Notes: a model not told the origin generated them from the letters alone. 64,000 nt of DNA from Selaginella moellendorffii (GCF_000143415.4 NW_003314265.1:1508446-1572445), one strand, 5' to 3'; shown: positions 21,613 to 32,940, numbered from the stretch's first letter. Numbers and translations: made by a program.

Positions 21613-22157
21613 CTTTGAAACACAAAAGAGAAAAGCGTTAGAAAACGTAATTAAAGCGAGGAAACATCTGTTTCTTGCCTGGATCGCTGAACAGCCATTT
21701 GCTCTGTATGGAACGAATGTTAGCAATCGAAGCTACGCAACACCAATCTTACTGACCTGTGCTGCGCTAGAACGATCTCCATTCTTGACTATAGACGAAC
21801 CTCTGGTAGTCTCTTCCTCATGGGCTCCAAGAAAATGGAATGTAGCAAAGCCCCAGCCGCTTGAATGGCAGCGCACTGAGAGAATCTGAAGCACGATACC
21901 GCACTGTGAAATTTTTCTTGACAAATTGGAGGAATATTCGAACAAAATCGATAAGTGGAGATAAGCGTTGCCAGCTTCCCATTGGGTAGAGACTGTACTG
22001 ACAGACCACCTTGGCAACATCACTCACGATCGCTTGCGTTGCCTGAAAAAAAATTTGTCAAACATCTTCAGTCCGCGAGTGCTGTTGACAGTTACAACTG
22101 AAAAGAATCGCTTTCAAGACATTGCGTACCTTCCAGGATTGCGGGGAGACATAGAGG

Positions 22158-24249
22158 CTAAGATGGTAGAACTTGCGCCAAGTACTTGGACACGGTCTCG
22201 GCAGTTTCATACGCTCCTTCTACGCATCGACCAAGTGCAACACCCGCAACGTAGTTACCTCCCAGGAAAATTCCCTCGACTCCAGCATTCCTCAGACCAA
22301 ACCGAGCTGCTTCAACATGATCCAGGTGGCCTACTGTGAACTGCGGTATTGCTCGAGGCCACAACCGAACACCAAGAACTTTCGGTGGCTCCGCGTCTTG
22401 TTTCAAGAGCATCTTACGGAGATCTCTATCCACTGCCTCCACTATAGCATCATCTTCCTGCGACGCATATTATGTATTACGTTGTAGGCGATAATGGATC
22501 TGCGGCACAAACCTTCATTGATATTTGCATGTTGGTGGCACCTCCTATGTAGTTCAGTAAGAGAACACGGCCTTGGGGAGCACGGCCTGGAAAAAGAGAG
22601 GAACTGTAGATAGTTCCTGCAACAGCAAACAAAACATTTAGTCCTGCTCGAGAAGCCAAGAAACTCACCTAAAGTTTCTACTCCTTGGCTGCGAGGGTGA
22701 AGTTGGCCAAATCCACTCAAAACTCCATTGGACAAGCGATCTTCTCGAATGGCTGATTTAGGATACGATAAAGTTACTGCCACAACTGGAGGATAGAATA
22801 TCTCTGAGAGGGCATCAGAAACTGCAGGCTGAAACACAATCGTAAGAAACGTTAGCAAAAAAGCATTTGAAATAGCTTACGGAAACTGGTCGTAAAATCT
22901 CACTAGCAACGTAGGATGGAACTGTGAGGACGACAGATTTTGCCAAAACAGCCGTGGTTCCTTCTGGAGTATCATAAACAAGTGTATAGAGGCCCGCGGA
23001 TGTTTTCTTCACAGACAAGAGCTTCCACTTGAGCTTTATGCTATCGCCAAGCCTGAACACAACAACCGTAATTGTGTCAAAGCACACCAATTGTAATTGC
23101 TTACTTCGATGCTATAGCCTTGGGAAGCGAGATGAGACCCTTGCGAAATGATCCAACAGTTTGACCCTTTGGTTTCGGCAGTCGCCTACAACGAAAATGA
23201 AATCTCAGAGAGAACTGCTTTAATCAGACTTACTCATCACGAGGCGGAGGGGGATTCTTCTTCTTGTCCTGTATAAGCTTAATAGTTCCCCCGATGATGC
23301 TTCCACCTTGATCTTCCAGCTTCCATACTTTCCCGAATGCAGCTTTCATACTCAATTTCGAAGGATCACCAGCATAAACGCCTGAAATCCAACTAAGAGG
23401 AAAATCTACGTCAATCAAATAGTACTCACCTGAACAGAAAGGTTCGATCAGCCTCTCAAAGACTTCATCACCTAGGTTCCGACGAACAAACTGCTCTACG
23501 GATTCTTCACCACCCTGCACGAACAGAAAATAATGAATACCGTTTATTAAAAGAAAAACAAACAGAGGATACACTTGACATACCGGAGCTGGAGGCCTCA
23601 ATCCAAGAGCTCCCAGGCCAGCTCGTATCTTTCCCGCAAAGCTCATAAGATCAAAAAACGGAAGATCGCCGAGCCCCGCTGGTACTTTGCGAAGCTGTCC
23701 ACCCCACAAAACAAATCGAGGAGCATCGGGGTCCCCGAGAACAAGCTCGTCTTTCAGTCCGCTGTCAACCTGCAAGGAATATCAAAACGCGAAGAAAATC
23801 AAGAGACTACGTACCGCCATGGTGAGCATAGAATCGTTGGGCTGGAAGCTGTTCGGTCCTTCCTCCCACAAATATCCATCCGACTCCAGCGTCGTGATAT
23901 TTCCCCCTACTCTCTCCCTTGCCTCGGTCACCAGGATGGAGCTAACCGGCAGGCCGTGCTTCGTTGCTAGCGCCTGTGCTGTGCAAAGCCCCGAGATCCC
24001 AGCTCCCACTATCACGCAATCCAGGGACTTTCCCTCGGCGGAGCGCTCGGACACCGAGGGCGGGCTCACTGCTGGCTGCTTTGCGATCACTGGCACTACT
24101 GTCCTGCCGGGGGACGAGAACTTCCGGCATTGCTGCTGGAAGATTTTCTGCCTGGCCCTGGAGGTGGAGGAGGTGTGGCGCCTGCATTGGAGTACCTGGT
24201 GAGGATGAGGGATGTGGAGAGCTGTTGGAGCAACTTGAAACACCTCCAT
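22158..24249 (-). CDS. PPOX1: Protoporphyrinogen IX oxidase, plastid (PPOX1, HemG/HemY type)
   Basis: FAD enzyme oxidising protoporphyrinogen IX to protoporphyrin IX, the last step common to heme and chlorophyll synthesis. Nine exons: 23815-24249, 23584-23769, 23430-23514, 23234-23381, 23105-23185, 22881-23052, 22669-22828, 22513-22616, 22158-22457; total 556 residues with all phases consistent. A transit peptide of about 75 residues precedes the dinucleotide-binding start [18 protein letters not shown] and [27 protein letters not shown]. Later signatures: [40 protein letters not shown], and the C-terminal FAD segment [20 protein letters not shown]. The stop lies about 545 bp from the ABA4 start on the same strand. 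This is a complete, ordinary family member. Confidence 0.96.
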
Positions 24250-24320
24250 TGCTTTGGCGATTAGGGCTCCTTGGCCCCTCTGTTCCCTATACCATAGCTT
24301 TTTAGTCTAAACGAGCGCTT

Positions 24321-26279
24321 TTATACTTCGAGGTCCTCGAGGTCGGGGAGGGGATAGCGAAGGATGGCGGCAATGCCGGTCATTTGCGCCAGTTCTGCGA
24401 GAAAACGATGGAGACAGTGAGTGAGAAGACCGAGAGGCGAAAGGGAATTTCTTACGTTCGCCGGAGACGTGCATCGAGGAGAAGACGTGGACGTTTCCAC
24501 CCTTTTCTTTCACTGACTCGACGAGCTCGACGTACCTTGTTCTCGTCGGAATGTCCGCGTTTCTGAAAGGAAAGACATCGTACGAGGAAAGAAGTTTCAC
24601 AGCTCGTTTACCTGAAGAGTGCGTCAGTGATGAGAAGCGTCTGGACGGCGAATCTGTCGTGCGCTGCTGACACATGAGCGGGGCCATAAGTCGCTCGCAG
24701 AGGGTCCTAGTGAAAAAAAAAAGTGTCGGCGTGTCGCCAATATACAGAATCATTCACTCACTGTAGATAGCATGTTGAAGAACTGCTCCAAGGCCCGGAC
24801 CTGCGTGTAAGTAGCTTACATAAGTAGCTTGCATTGGAAGTCTTAACAAGTGTACCTCTTGGGCCGCTTTTGTATCTTTGATTCGAGAAGCAACAGAGGG
24901 CGAGCTAAGGACTTCTTTAAGTGAGTGCCTGCAGCCACCAACTGAAAAAAACCAGTCTTTACAAGACGCGAAAACCTTACTTGTAGGCGGATGATGAGTG
25001 AGCTAGAATGAACTTCGATTTGTTTTCAATGATAGGCCTGATCTCCCTCCTGGTGCTCTCAAGGTTGATGTAATCAAAGAACTGGTCCTGGAGAACACAA
25101 GCAATGAGTTGCGTGATAAAACACAGAAAAGTGCAAACCTTCGTAAATCCAGGACTAGCAAGTATTATGCAGCGGATCAAAGTGAAGTCTACGCTTCTTA
25201 GTAGCGCCTGTGAGCATAATTTTTCAGGAAATGTTGAAGTTTAGAGACGCCAAACCTGAAATACGTTCTCGAAGAATTTGTTCAGCGCCTGCAGGACACG
25301 GGTATCAAACCCAAATACACTTCATGAGCAGCTAATAAAAACCTTGTCATATCCGGCAATCGCTGCACCACGTTTGCGAGGAATAGAGGCTTCCACACGT
25401 GCCTTGATTGTTGTCATGCTGTAAAAGGAAAAAACAGAGGAGTGAGCACCTGGAAGCTTAAATTTAGGAAAAGAAGCTATACTTTTGACCTACAAGGCAG
25501 ATGTGTGCTAGCCCCTCGTCAATCAGCACCGCTACTACATCGGCATTTGCAGTAGGATCTACAAACAAATCGCTTCTAAAAACGTCGCATAGTTTCAGAA
25601 GAACACTCACCGGTAGCATTTTTTAGCAGCTCCAGAGCCCAGTTGTCCCATATAGTCTTCACAACGAGGAGTTAATTTCCAACACACAGAAAAAAAAATC
25701 GTCAAGTACCTTGGTCAGCACAAAGGCTCTTTGGAGGTCGATCTCCAGAGTGTGATACGCACCGAGCTGATATAAACAAAAACAAATGTAGAATGTAATT
25801 CTGCTCGACACGAGCTTACCTTGACATGGTCGTTTTCAGTGAGATTTTTGCCACGAATGCGCAGGACCGAAGCGATATTGTCGAACTCGGTTGCCTGTTA
25901 CCAATGCGAAAAAGTCTAAAGGACATTACCAAAGTTGCAATGGTATCACCTCCACAAGAACTTCTAGTTTCAATCGGACCCTCTCTGCGTCCCTTCCACC
26001 GCTTGAATTCTCACGTTGTACCTTTCTGGTGTCAAGGATCGCAATGAGGACACAAACAGGAGATTCTACCCTCGAAATTCTACCTCATTGTGACGGCGGA
26101 GACCTGATCATCCTTTGCAATGAGATTATAGGCATTCCAGAGATCGTCGTCTTCCTCTGGAACGAGCTGCAAATCCCACAGAAGAAGGCGAATGGATTGA
26201 TCCAGCAAAGAATGCCGAGTGATCTAACCTTGACGGAGCCGGAGCCATCGGCGGCGATCCTCTTCTTGAGGAGCTTCAT
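24321..26279 (-). CDS. PEL1: Pelota (Dom34) ribosome-rescue factor
   Basis: Homologue of eRF1 without the GGQ motif; with Hbs1 it splits stalled ribosomes in no-go and non-stop decay. Sixteen exons (first 26229-26279, last 24321-24394) with short GT-AG introns give 378 residues; the phase sum is exact. Key blocks: [160 protein letters not shown] and [18 protein letters not shown]. It ends [12 protein letters not shown], like other plant Pelota proteins. It is divergently arranged with the PGK-like gene at 26499. Confidence 0.95.
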
Positions 26280-26498
26280 CCTCCCTTAAACCCTAGAATA
26301 TTTTCTCACGTACGAGCATGTCATAGCGGTACACGTGGAGGAGAGGGAGAGTGCTACGTGGCGATGCATTGCTGTGGTGTTGGCGTGTTGCTTCCAGGAG
26401 AGTTTTCCATTTGACGGTTTAGCTATAGAGATTTTCGAGAGGACAGAGGAGCGAAGAAGCGCGACGATCGATATCGATCGATAGGTTTAGCTAGAGCA
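26280..26498. promoter_or_regulatory. Compact bidirectional promoter (PEL1 / PGK-like)
   Basis: Only 219 bp separate the two start codons. It holds a telo-box-like AAACCCTAG near 26288 close to PEL1, a perfect G-box core CACGTG at 26332-26337, and further ACGT motifs (CTACGTGGCG near 26353). Sharing of elements by both genes is inferred from distance only. Confidence 0.5.
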
Positions 26499-28287
26499 AT
26501 GGCGCCATACCTACCCGAGAGTGGGATGAAGGTAGGCTACAGCGTCGACGACGAGAGGGAAGCGGCGCAGCAGCTGGATCCGAGCTTGCCCTTGCTACAG
26601 GACGCGGATCTTAGGGACAAGATTGTGCTTCTTCGCGTCGATCACAACGTTGTCAAGAAAGGTGAGGACGATCGCAATCGTTTGGATGTGATTTCTAGAT
26701 TTCGATTCTTCTAGGGAGAGTCCAGGACCAGTACAGGATCGATGTTACTCTGGCGACTATGTATAACATTGTGGAACGCGGAGGAAGGTAAAGTTTAGCT
26801 TGAAGTTCCTCTTTCATTCTTCTACCCTTTTTTTCTAGGCCGATTATCATGACTCACATTGGAAGGCCTTTGGACAAAAAGACTAAAGCTATCACCGTGA
26901 ACAAGGACGATGCTGTGGATGCCGTGGTTGCCTACTTGCAACGCAAGCTCCGTATCAAGTTCGTGGTTCCGCAGTTCCACATAATCGAGCCCGAAGGAAT
27001 CGTGGATATCGACACTTCCGTGAACTGGTTGATCCACGACTTGAAGGAGGGCAAGATTGGAGGGATTTATCTCCCAAACACTCGTTGGTTTGCTGTAAGT
27101 TCTATGAGCTTCATGGTTCTTTGAGTTCATTTCTTAAGTTGTGACACAGGGCGAGGAAGATAAAGGAGACAAGCGTGAAAGATTCGTGATCCAGCTTGCT
27201 GGTCTTGCGGATGTTTATGTTAATGACGCGTTCGGTTCGTGGCAGCCTCATGCTTCCACATATCAGATTACAAAGCTACTTCCATCGTATGCTGGCCTTT
27301 GCCTACAAGTAAGCATTTCAATCGCTTCTTTCTTATCTGAACCCGTTTCTTGAATGCAGGATGAACTCTTCAACGTAAAACTAGTGCTCAATCCAGCAAG
27401 ACCCTTCGTCGCTGTGGTGGCGGGTGCAAAGTATGACACAAAGATCGGGCCCCTCAAGGAAATATACAAAAAGGTCGACAAGCTCATCTTGGGAGGTTTA
27501 ATATTCAACACATTCCTGTGTGCAAAGTATGGCTTCAAGATTGCTGGGGTGGAGGTATGGACGTCGAGCACATTCTCTTTGCTGTCCACGCTGTTGGTTT
27601 TTTCTCTTCTAAAACTTTTCGGTGCGATTGTTGTCACTGTGTAGGACTCGGACATTGAGCTCGCCAGAGAACTGGTGGAACAGGACAAGAACGAGAAGAA
27701 AATCGTTGAGCTGCCATACGTTGTTGAGTCGGACGTTACGGATGGTCGCCACGAGGGAAAGTTTCGTACCATCTCGATCAAGGTAAGTTTTCTTGCTTGC
27801 TTGTCGATCATATCCTAGTAACTGTGATCAATGAGCAGGATTCCGGCTCAAAAGAGTTCAAGTACGTGGTCGATGTGGATCCAAAGTCCTTTGAGGAAGG
27901 CGCGGTTCTGGAGGCGCTAACCTCCGCAAAGACGATCTTCGTCAATGCGGTCATGGGGCTCGTCCCTCACTTCTGGCAGGGAACCCGCAAGATGGACGAG
28001 GTGATTGATCGCAACCGAGAGGCTCAAAAGTTCTATGGAGGAGGAGACACCTTACAGGTCTTCAAGAGGTACGTTACCCGAGACGAGTTCTTACAAAGTT
28101 TCTCTAAAATTCTCTTGTTGGTTCAATGCACAGCTTGCTTCCGGGGATTTACCACGAAGCCATGGACAGTCCGAAGTACTATCTCTTCACTGGCGGTGGA
28201 ACAGTGCTCAAAGTGCTCGAAGAGGGCGATCCATTTGGCTTGGATATCGTGAAAGCTCTAGTGGAGAACAAGCGACAGCGAGCGTAG
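26499..28287 (+). CDS. Divergent phosphoglycerate kinase homologue
   Basis: PGK-fold protein of 455 residues, no transit peptide evident. Eight exons: 26499-26661, 26715-26787, 26839-27094, 27150-27308, 27360-27554, 27645-27782, 27839-28068, 28134-28287; phases exact. Retained PGK features: LLRVDHNV (for DxNVP), THIGRPLD (SHLGRP), LPNTRWFAGEE (ExxRFxxxE), LADVYVNDAFG, the Lys in GAKYDTKIGPL, GGGDT and FTGGGTVLKVLEEG. Changed: after NDAFG the substrate loop reads SWQPHAST where ordinary PGK has TAHRAHSS, so the catalytic Arg is absent, and the WNGPMGVFE block reads VNAVMGLVPHF. The nucleotide-binding half looks usable, but classical PGK activity is doubtful. It may be a specialised paralogue. 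Confidence 0.88.
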
Positions 28288-28379
28288 AAGAATGTATCGC
28301 TTTAACCGATAGAAAATAAAAATAAAACAAAGCATTCATGTAAAAATAATTTTTTTCTTGCTTCCTTCCTACTGGAGCT

Positions 28380-29745
28380 ATGGAGTCAGTGACAAATCCT
28401 TTGCTGCCAGAGCCCTGGTACCCGCGAAGAGTAGCGGTAAAATTCCAGGCTAGAGCAGCGAAGCCTAGATTTGTAACTAGGGCAACGATGAGCAAAGATT
28501 TGCTCGTGGTCGGGCCCGGGCGGCTGGGGCGATTGATTGCCAAGCATTGGGCCGAGGTGTGGAAATTGTCGCTAGAATTTCTCCAAATCTTGTGTGTTCT
28601 CGCCAGGAAAACCGGGGTAGCGCTAGAATCGTGGGGCAGACGAGATCCAGCAAAGAACACGACGCATTGCGCGCGCTTGGGATCGAGCCGGTTGTGAGGG
28701 ACGCCGCCACGGCCGAGCGCTTCCCTTTCGTGGTGTTTTGCGCTCCTCCTGACACAGATTACGCGCTGGAAGTGAGGTAAGCTCTTGGGAGATCCTTCCT
28801 CTTGGGAGAAATTGTTCTCGACTTTGCGATGGGATGGATGATAGGAGAGCTGCGGAGAGATGGAATGGTGAGGGATCTTTGCTCTTCACTTCTAGCAGCG
28901 CGGTCTACGATTGCTTCGACAATGGTTTGTGCGTGGAGGTGAGAGAACTAAATTTCTTTTGAAGTGGATGAACTTAAGAACACTATTTTTTTTTCGATTA
29001 GTCCACTCCCACAGTTGCCAAAGGAAGAAGTCCCAGGACTGATACGATTCTAGCTGCTGAGGAGGAGATTCTCAAAGTCGGAGGGAACGCTGTGAGATTG
29101 GCAGGACTTTACATATCCTTTCTCGCAAAGTTCTTCGCGATTTTCGATTGTGTTGCCTTGACTTAGCTCGCCACAGTGCTGATCGAGGCGCTCATGCTTA
29201 CTGGCGAACTTTCCCGGTTATAAAAGAGCGACCGGATTGTTACATCAATCTCATTCACTATGAGGTATCCTTTCGCTCTCAAATTCTTAGTTTCTCGTCT
29301 TTCAAGCGTTTCTCCTTTCGCATTCTCTCGTATTCTTACTTTGTCTGTGTGTTTTTAGGACGCTGCTACTCTGTGCGTGGCCATACTTGGAAGAACGGAC
29401 TTCCGTGGTCGCGTTTTCATGGGCTGCGACGGCACTCCAATGTCAAGGTGGGATTTTTCGTGAAGCTTTTACGAGAATTCGCTCTGGAATTCCTTTGAAA
29501 CAGGCAAGAGATCATGGACGTGGTGTCCAAGAACCAAGAATGCAAGACAACTTTCACTGGTACGAACGACTCAGCTGCTTGTTCTTCCGATTTTGCTGAT
29601 CGAGTTCTTCTTGTGCTGTCAAGGATCTGATGGACCTCTGGGCAAGAAGATGGATGGATCCAAAACTCGCGAAGAACTCCACTGGCAGCCCAGATACAAA
29701 AGCTTCGAGGAATTCATGAAGCTTCACTCCGCTGTGACTGTGTAA
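28380..29745 (+). CDS. Plastid NAD(P)-binding Rossmann-fold protein (epimerase-like)
   Basis: 302 residues in eight exons: 28380-28556, 28607-28776, 28845-28938, 29002-29112, 29175-29264, 29359-29447, 29504-29559, 29624-29745; phases exact. A basic transit-like lead (PWYPRRVAVKFQARAAKPRF) precedes LLVVGPGRLGRLIAKHWAE, the GxGxxG-type nucleotide site. Further blocks are LLFTSSSAVYD, VRLAGLYSADRGAHAYW, INLIHYEDAATLCVAIL and GRVFMGCDGTPMS. The order resembles extended short-chain dehydrogenase/epimerases of the AT1G19690 type; the reaction is unknown. The fourth intron has AT-AC ends (separate entry). The gene starts 92 bp after the PGK-like stop. Confidence 0.85.
29113..29174 (+). other. Probable U12-type AT-AC intron (62 nt)
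   Basis: The exon ends CTT TAC and the intron begins ATATCCTT, the exact U12 donor consensus. GCCTTGAC at 29155-29162 matches the U12 branch site TCCTTRAY closely, with the branch A at 29161, 13 nt before the intron's last base. The intron ends CCAC and the next exon starts AGT. This gives the continuous peptide LAGLYSADRGAHAYW. No GT donor lies nearby that would keep the frame. Confidence 0.8.
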
Positions 29746-30544
29746 ACATTTGCTTGCTCCGGCCGTAGATTGTTGAAATCCAACGGTCTGCGCTTGGACA
29801 CGTTGACTTTTTGTTGGCGCGAGATGGTTACAAACATCGGACGGTCTCATCAATCTTCTCGGCATCGACGGACGAGAGTGCGACCACGTGGACCTCCGCC
29901 AGCTGCAGGATTTGTGGATTGAGCGGCCGGGATGCGCCAAAAGAAATGCATGACGGGTCGCGGCGACGTGCCGGATCGCGCCGTCCGATTCGCCCCCATC
30001 CAACGGCCACGACATTCCCTGCTCTAGCAAAAATGCACAACGCAACACCCAGAACAAAGGAAGACACCACAAGAGGAGAAAGAAGAGTTTTGCGAAGGAA
30101 GCAAAGCAGCGAGGGCAAGGGGCTTGCAAGGGCGTCGCGCGGTGGCGTGCCCTGGCTATGGCGAGGGTTTAGAATCGTCTTGCGGACGATTGAGGGAGCC
30201 GCGGCGCTCATTTGCCAATCCGGATAGTTTGCTCGTCGCAGGTATGGTGGATTCAGATTCATCCGCCAGCGCTCCTCGTCTCCATCGGCGCTCCAAGCTG
30301 CATTGAAAGATCCCAAAGAAAATCTGGTTGCCAGGGAAACCATTTCTTCCCCAGGGCTTGGGATTCGCCATCGGGATCTTTGCGCGGATCGATCTTTCTT
30401 GCCCGGCCGTGCATCGCCGGGTGATGCATTCCTCGGGCGGATTGTAGGATCGAGTCGGATTCCCAGGGCCAAGACCAGCGGCAAGGCACGCACAGCCGAA
30501 ATATTCTGGCAAGGGAGGCTTTGCAATTTGGGATCGAGAGGGCG
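29746..30544. other. Intergenic and probable 5' leader of the next gene
   Basis: GC-rich, no supported coding sequence. Open frames on both strands lack conserved features. The right part (30100-30544) is likely the promoter and 5' leader of the gene starting at 30545. Confidence 0.5.
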
Positions 30545-32644
30545 ATGGCCGCGGATCGCTACTACTGCTGCAGCGAGGATGTGTGCGAGGAGAAATTGGC
30601 ATTCCGGAGAGCAATGGCAAGGCGGGCGGAGAAGGTCCAATTCGACAAGCATCCTTCGTCGATCATCCAAGAACCGACGCAATCGCAGGAGGTCGCCGCG
30701 ATTCATCAAGAATCGCAGCAGCGGCAGGAGCTTTTGGAACCATCGGCGTGGAGGAGCAAATCCAGTGCCGCCGATGGGATGAATTCTTGGAAGATGGCTG
30801 CAAGACGGGCTATGGTGGTGGATCATCATCGTCCACAGCAACACCGCCAGGTCGGGGATGATCAAGAGCCGGTCATACCGATCTCCAATCCTGGGGCAGT
30901 GGCAGCGACGGTGGTACCAGCAGCGAAGCAGTACCACAGAAATCTAGCAGCGGCAGTGGTGATCCAAGATCCTCGTCCCACCGGCGTTACCGTGCCTCGC
31001 AACCCGGTAAACGCAGTGGTGCGTCACCCCGCCGCCGCGGTGGTACCGCGCGTCCACCGCGGTGTCACCGCGGTGCTTCCATCCTACGTCGCGGATATCA
31101 ACCTGGGCAGCAAGAGGTACCGCGAGAGTATGGACTACGCTCACTTGGGCTGCAGGCATTTTGTTCCTTGCGACGATCGCGACGATCTGGAGGAGGCCAA
31201 GCCGAGCGCCACGACGGTGTCGACGATGGTCTCGGTGCCCAGCTCCAATCAAAGGGCGATGGCGATCAAAGCCAAAGTCGGGGGAGCCGTTTTGGCAAGG
31301 TCGATGGTTCCGGAGGATCGGGATCAGTACAGGCAGGGGCAGGAGAGCGCGATCCAGGTTTGCGGTTTTCCGGGCAGATCGGGTGTTGGGCATTCGCAAG
31401 ATCGTCATCCAAGGGCGGATCCTTCTGGGGTTAAGAAGAGCAAGGAGGTGGAGAAGGAAGAGGATCAGAGCGCCGGCGCGATGGGAATTGATCGGCAGGG
31501 CGGTATCGCGAAGAAGGTGGATGGCTGTTCTTCGTCGGGTGAGGTGGCTATCTCCCAGGTGACAACTTGCGGCGTGGAGAGCTCCGACAGTGGCAATGGG
31601 TTGGATCAGGAGCTTGGGCAGGGGGAGGAGCATCAGCATTTGGCGAGGAAGAGCAAGAGGAAGAAGGTGATGGAGGAGAAGTTCTCGGGGGATGCGAGAG
31701 CTAGGTCGGGCGATCAGGCCCTGGCAGGGAAGTTGGAATTGGAGGGCGTGGGCGACGAGATGGATGATCCAAACCCTGCGGAGGCGATGTCCGAGGCGCT
31801 GGACGTGCTGGCGGAGGCTGCCATTCAGGCGTCGTCGTCGCCACCACCAGCAGAGGATTGCAGTGTGGAGATGGTGGAGATCTCCAGCGACGAGGAGAAG
31901 GTGGATGAATTGGGGAGGAGGATCTGGAGGAAGGCGAGGTTCGTGCATGGCGAGATCCCGTTTGTGCAGAAGAGGGTCGTGCGGAGGTGCCCGCGGCCGG
32001 GCAAGGTGGCGATGCAATTGGAGGTGGGATCGGATTGGGGATCCGGCAAAAGGCCCGGGGTGCGAGCGTCGCAGCGCAGGATTGAGCAGCAGCAGCAGCA
32101 GCAGCCGCGCAAGCTCCTCATGGCGGATGCGTTTGAGTACGGTGTGGTCCGAAAGAAATCCAGGAATGAGGATCACCAGGAGCATCGGCCGGGCGTCAAG
32201 AGGAATGCTGCTGCTGGCGAGCTCGCGAATTCGAAGAAGAAGAAGAAGGCGACGACGACGACGAAGACGAAGAAGGGCGCCGGGGTTCATCAGAGAAAGA
32301 GGGACCTGAGCACAGTGGTGAGGGAGTCCGCGACGATTCTCGATCATCGCCGCCATCTCCAGCTCGTGGGCGATGGCGATGGCGATGATCATGGAGAGCA
32401 CCTCGAGGCCGCGGCGCCGGTGCCAGTGGTGGTGGTGGAGGAGGAGGAGGAGCAAGAGGAGGAGGAGGAGGAAGAGCAAGAGGAGGAGGAGGTGCAAGAT
32501 CATGGTGGTGGCGACGACGCATTTGGTGGTGCCCTGATTCGATCCAAGCGTGGGAGAAGCCAGAATCTGCCGCTGCGGTTCCAAGGCTCGGTGCTGGGGA
32601 ATTGGAAGAAAGGGAGGAAGAGCAAGCCCTTTGGAGCAAGGTAG
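30545..32644 (+). CDS. Nuclear-type low-complexity protein with KRGR...LP.R...SV motif
   Basis: Single long frame, about 699 residues from the ATG at 30545 (MAADRYYCCSEDVCEEK). It is mostly low complexity: Ala/Val/Pro-rich (about 120-200), acidic and basic stretches, a Gln tract, and Glu/Gln tracts (32440-32500). Two patches look conserved: RKARFVHGEIPFVQKRVVRR near 31930 and, close to the C-terminus, ALIRSKRGRSQNLPLRFQGS followed by VLGNWKKG. The latter resembles RGRxQVLPSRFNDSVxDNW in plant ATX3/4/5 methyltransferases as I remember them, and matches the two neighbouring genes. No enzyme domain is present. A chromatin-related role is inferred. Splicing within the frame cannot be excluded. 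Confidence 0.65.
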   Translation: MAADRYYCCSEDVCEEKLAFRRAMARRAEKVQFDKHPSSIIQEPTQSQEVAAIHQESQQRQELLEPSAWRSKSSAADGMNSWKMAARRAMVVDHHRPQQHRQVGDDQEPVIPISNPGAVAATVVPAAKQYHRNLAAAVVIQDPRPTGVTVPRNPVNAVVRHPAAAVVPRVHRGVTAVLPSYVADINLGSKRYRESMDYAHLGCRHFVPCDDRDDLEEAKPSATTVSTMVSVPSSNQRAMAIKAKVGGAVLARSMVPEDRDQYRQGQESAIQVCGFPGRSGVGHSQDRHPRADPSGVKKSKEVEKEEDQSAGAMGIDRQGGIAKKVDGCSSSGEVAISQVTTCGVESSDSGNGLDQELGQGEEHQHLARKSKRKKVMEEKFSGDARARSGDQALAGKLELEGVGDEMDDPNPAEAMSEALDVLAEAAIQASSSPPPAEDCSVEMVEISSDEEKVDELGRRIWRKARFVHGEIPFVQKRVVRRCPRPGKVAMQLEVGSDWGSGKRPGVRASQRRIEQQQQQQPRKLLMADAFEYGVVRKKSRNEDHQEHRPGVKRNAAAGELANSKKKKKATTTTKTKKGAGVHQRKRDLSTVVRESATILDHRRHLQLVGDGDGDDHGEHLEAAAPVPVVVVEEEEEQEEEEEEEQEEEEVQDHGGGDDAFGGALIRSKRGRSQNLPLRFQGSVLGNWKKGRKSKPFGAR

Positions 32645-32940
32645 TGGTCCATGGCATGGATGGATTTTCACGCGGATGATAGAGAGGTGGTATGTAGAAA
32701 TCGTGAAATCGTGTACAGGGAAGGAGGAGGGAGCTACGCCACCACCAACACAGGCCCGGAGAGATCAAACTTCTTCTTCTTCCTCATCTCTTTCGTTGTT
32801 TCTCGTTTGGAATTTTTGTAGCGATCATACCAACAGATTTGAAAGATACAAGTTTAAACCATTTGCAAGGAATGCTTCTCTGATCCATACACAAATCTTC
32901 CTTCTTGATCGATGTTTTTGTTTCTCTCGCTTGGTATAAT

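Noticed and set aside
29828-30937. Minus-strand open frame of about 369 codons
   Set aside because: Basic and Pro/Arg-rich composition without conserved blocks; it spans the end of the Rossmann gene spacer and the start of the plus-strand KRGR gene, as expected for a chance frame in GC-rich DNA.
30944-32671. Minus-strand frame of 575 codons with long Leu/His runs
   Set aside because: It is the antisense image of Glu, Gln and Asp tracts in the plus-strand gene; the plus strand carries the motif shared with its neighbours.
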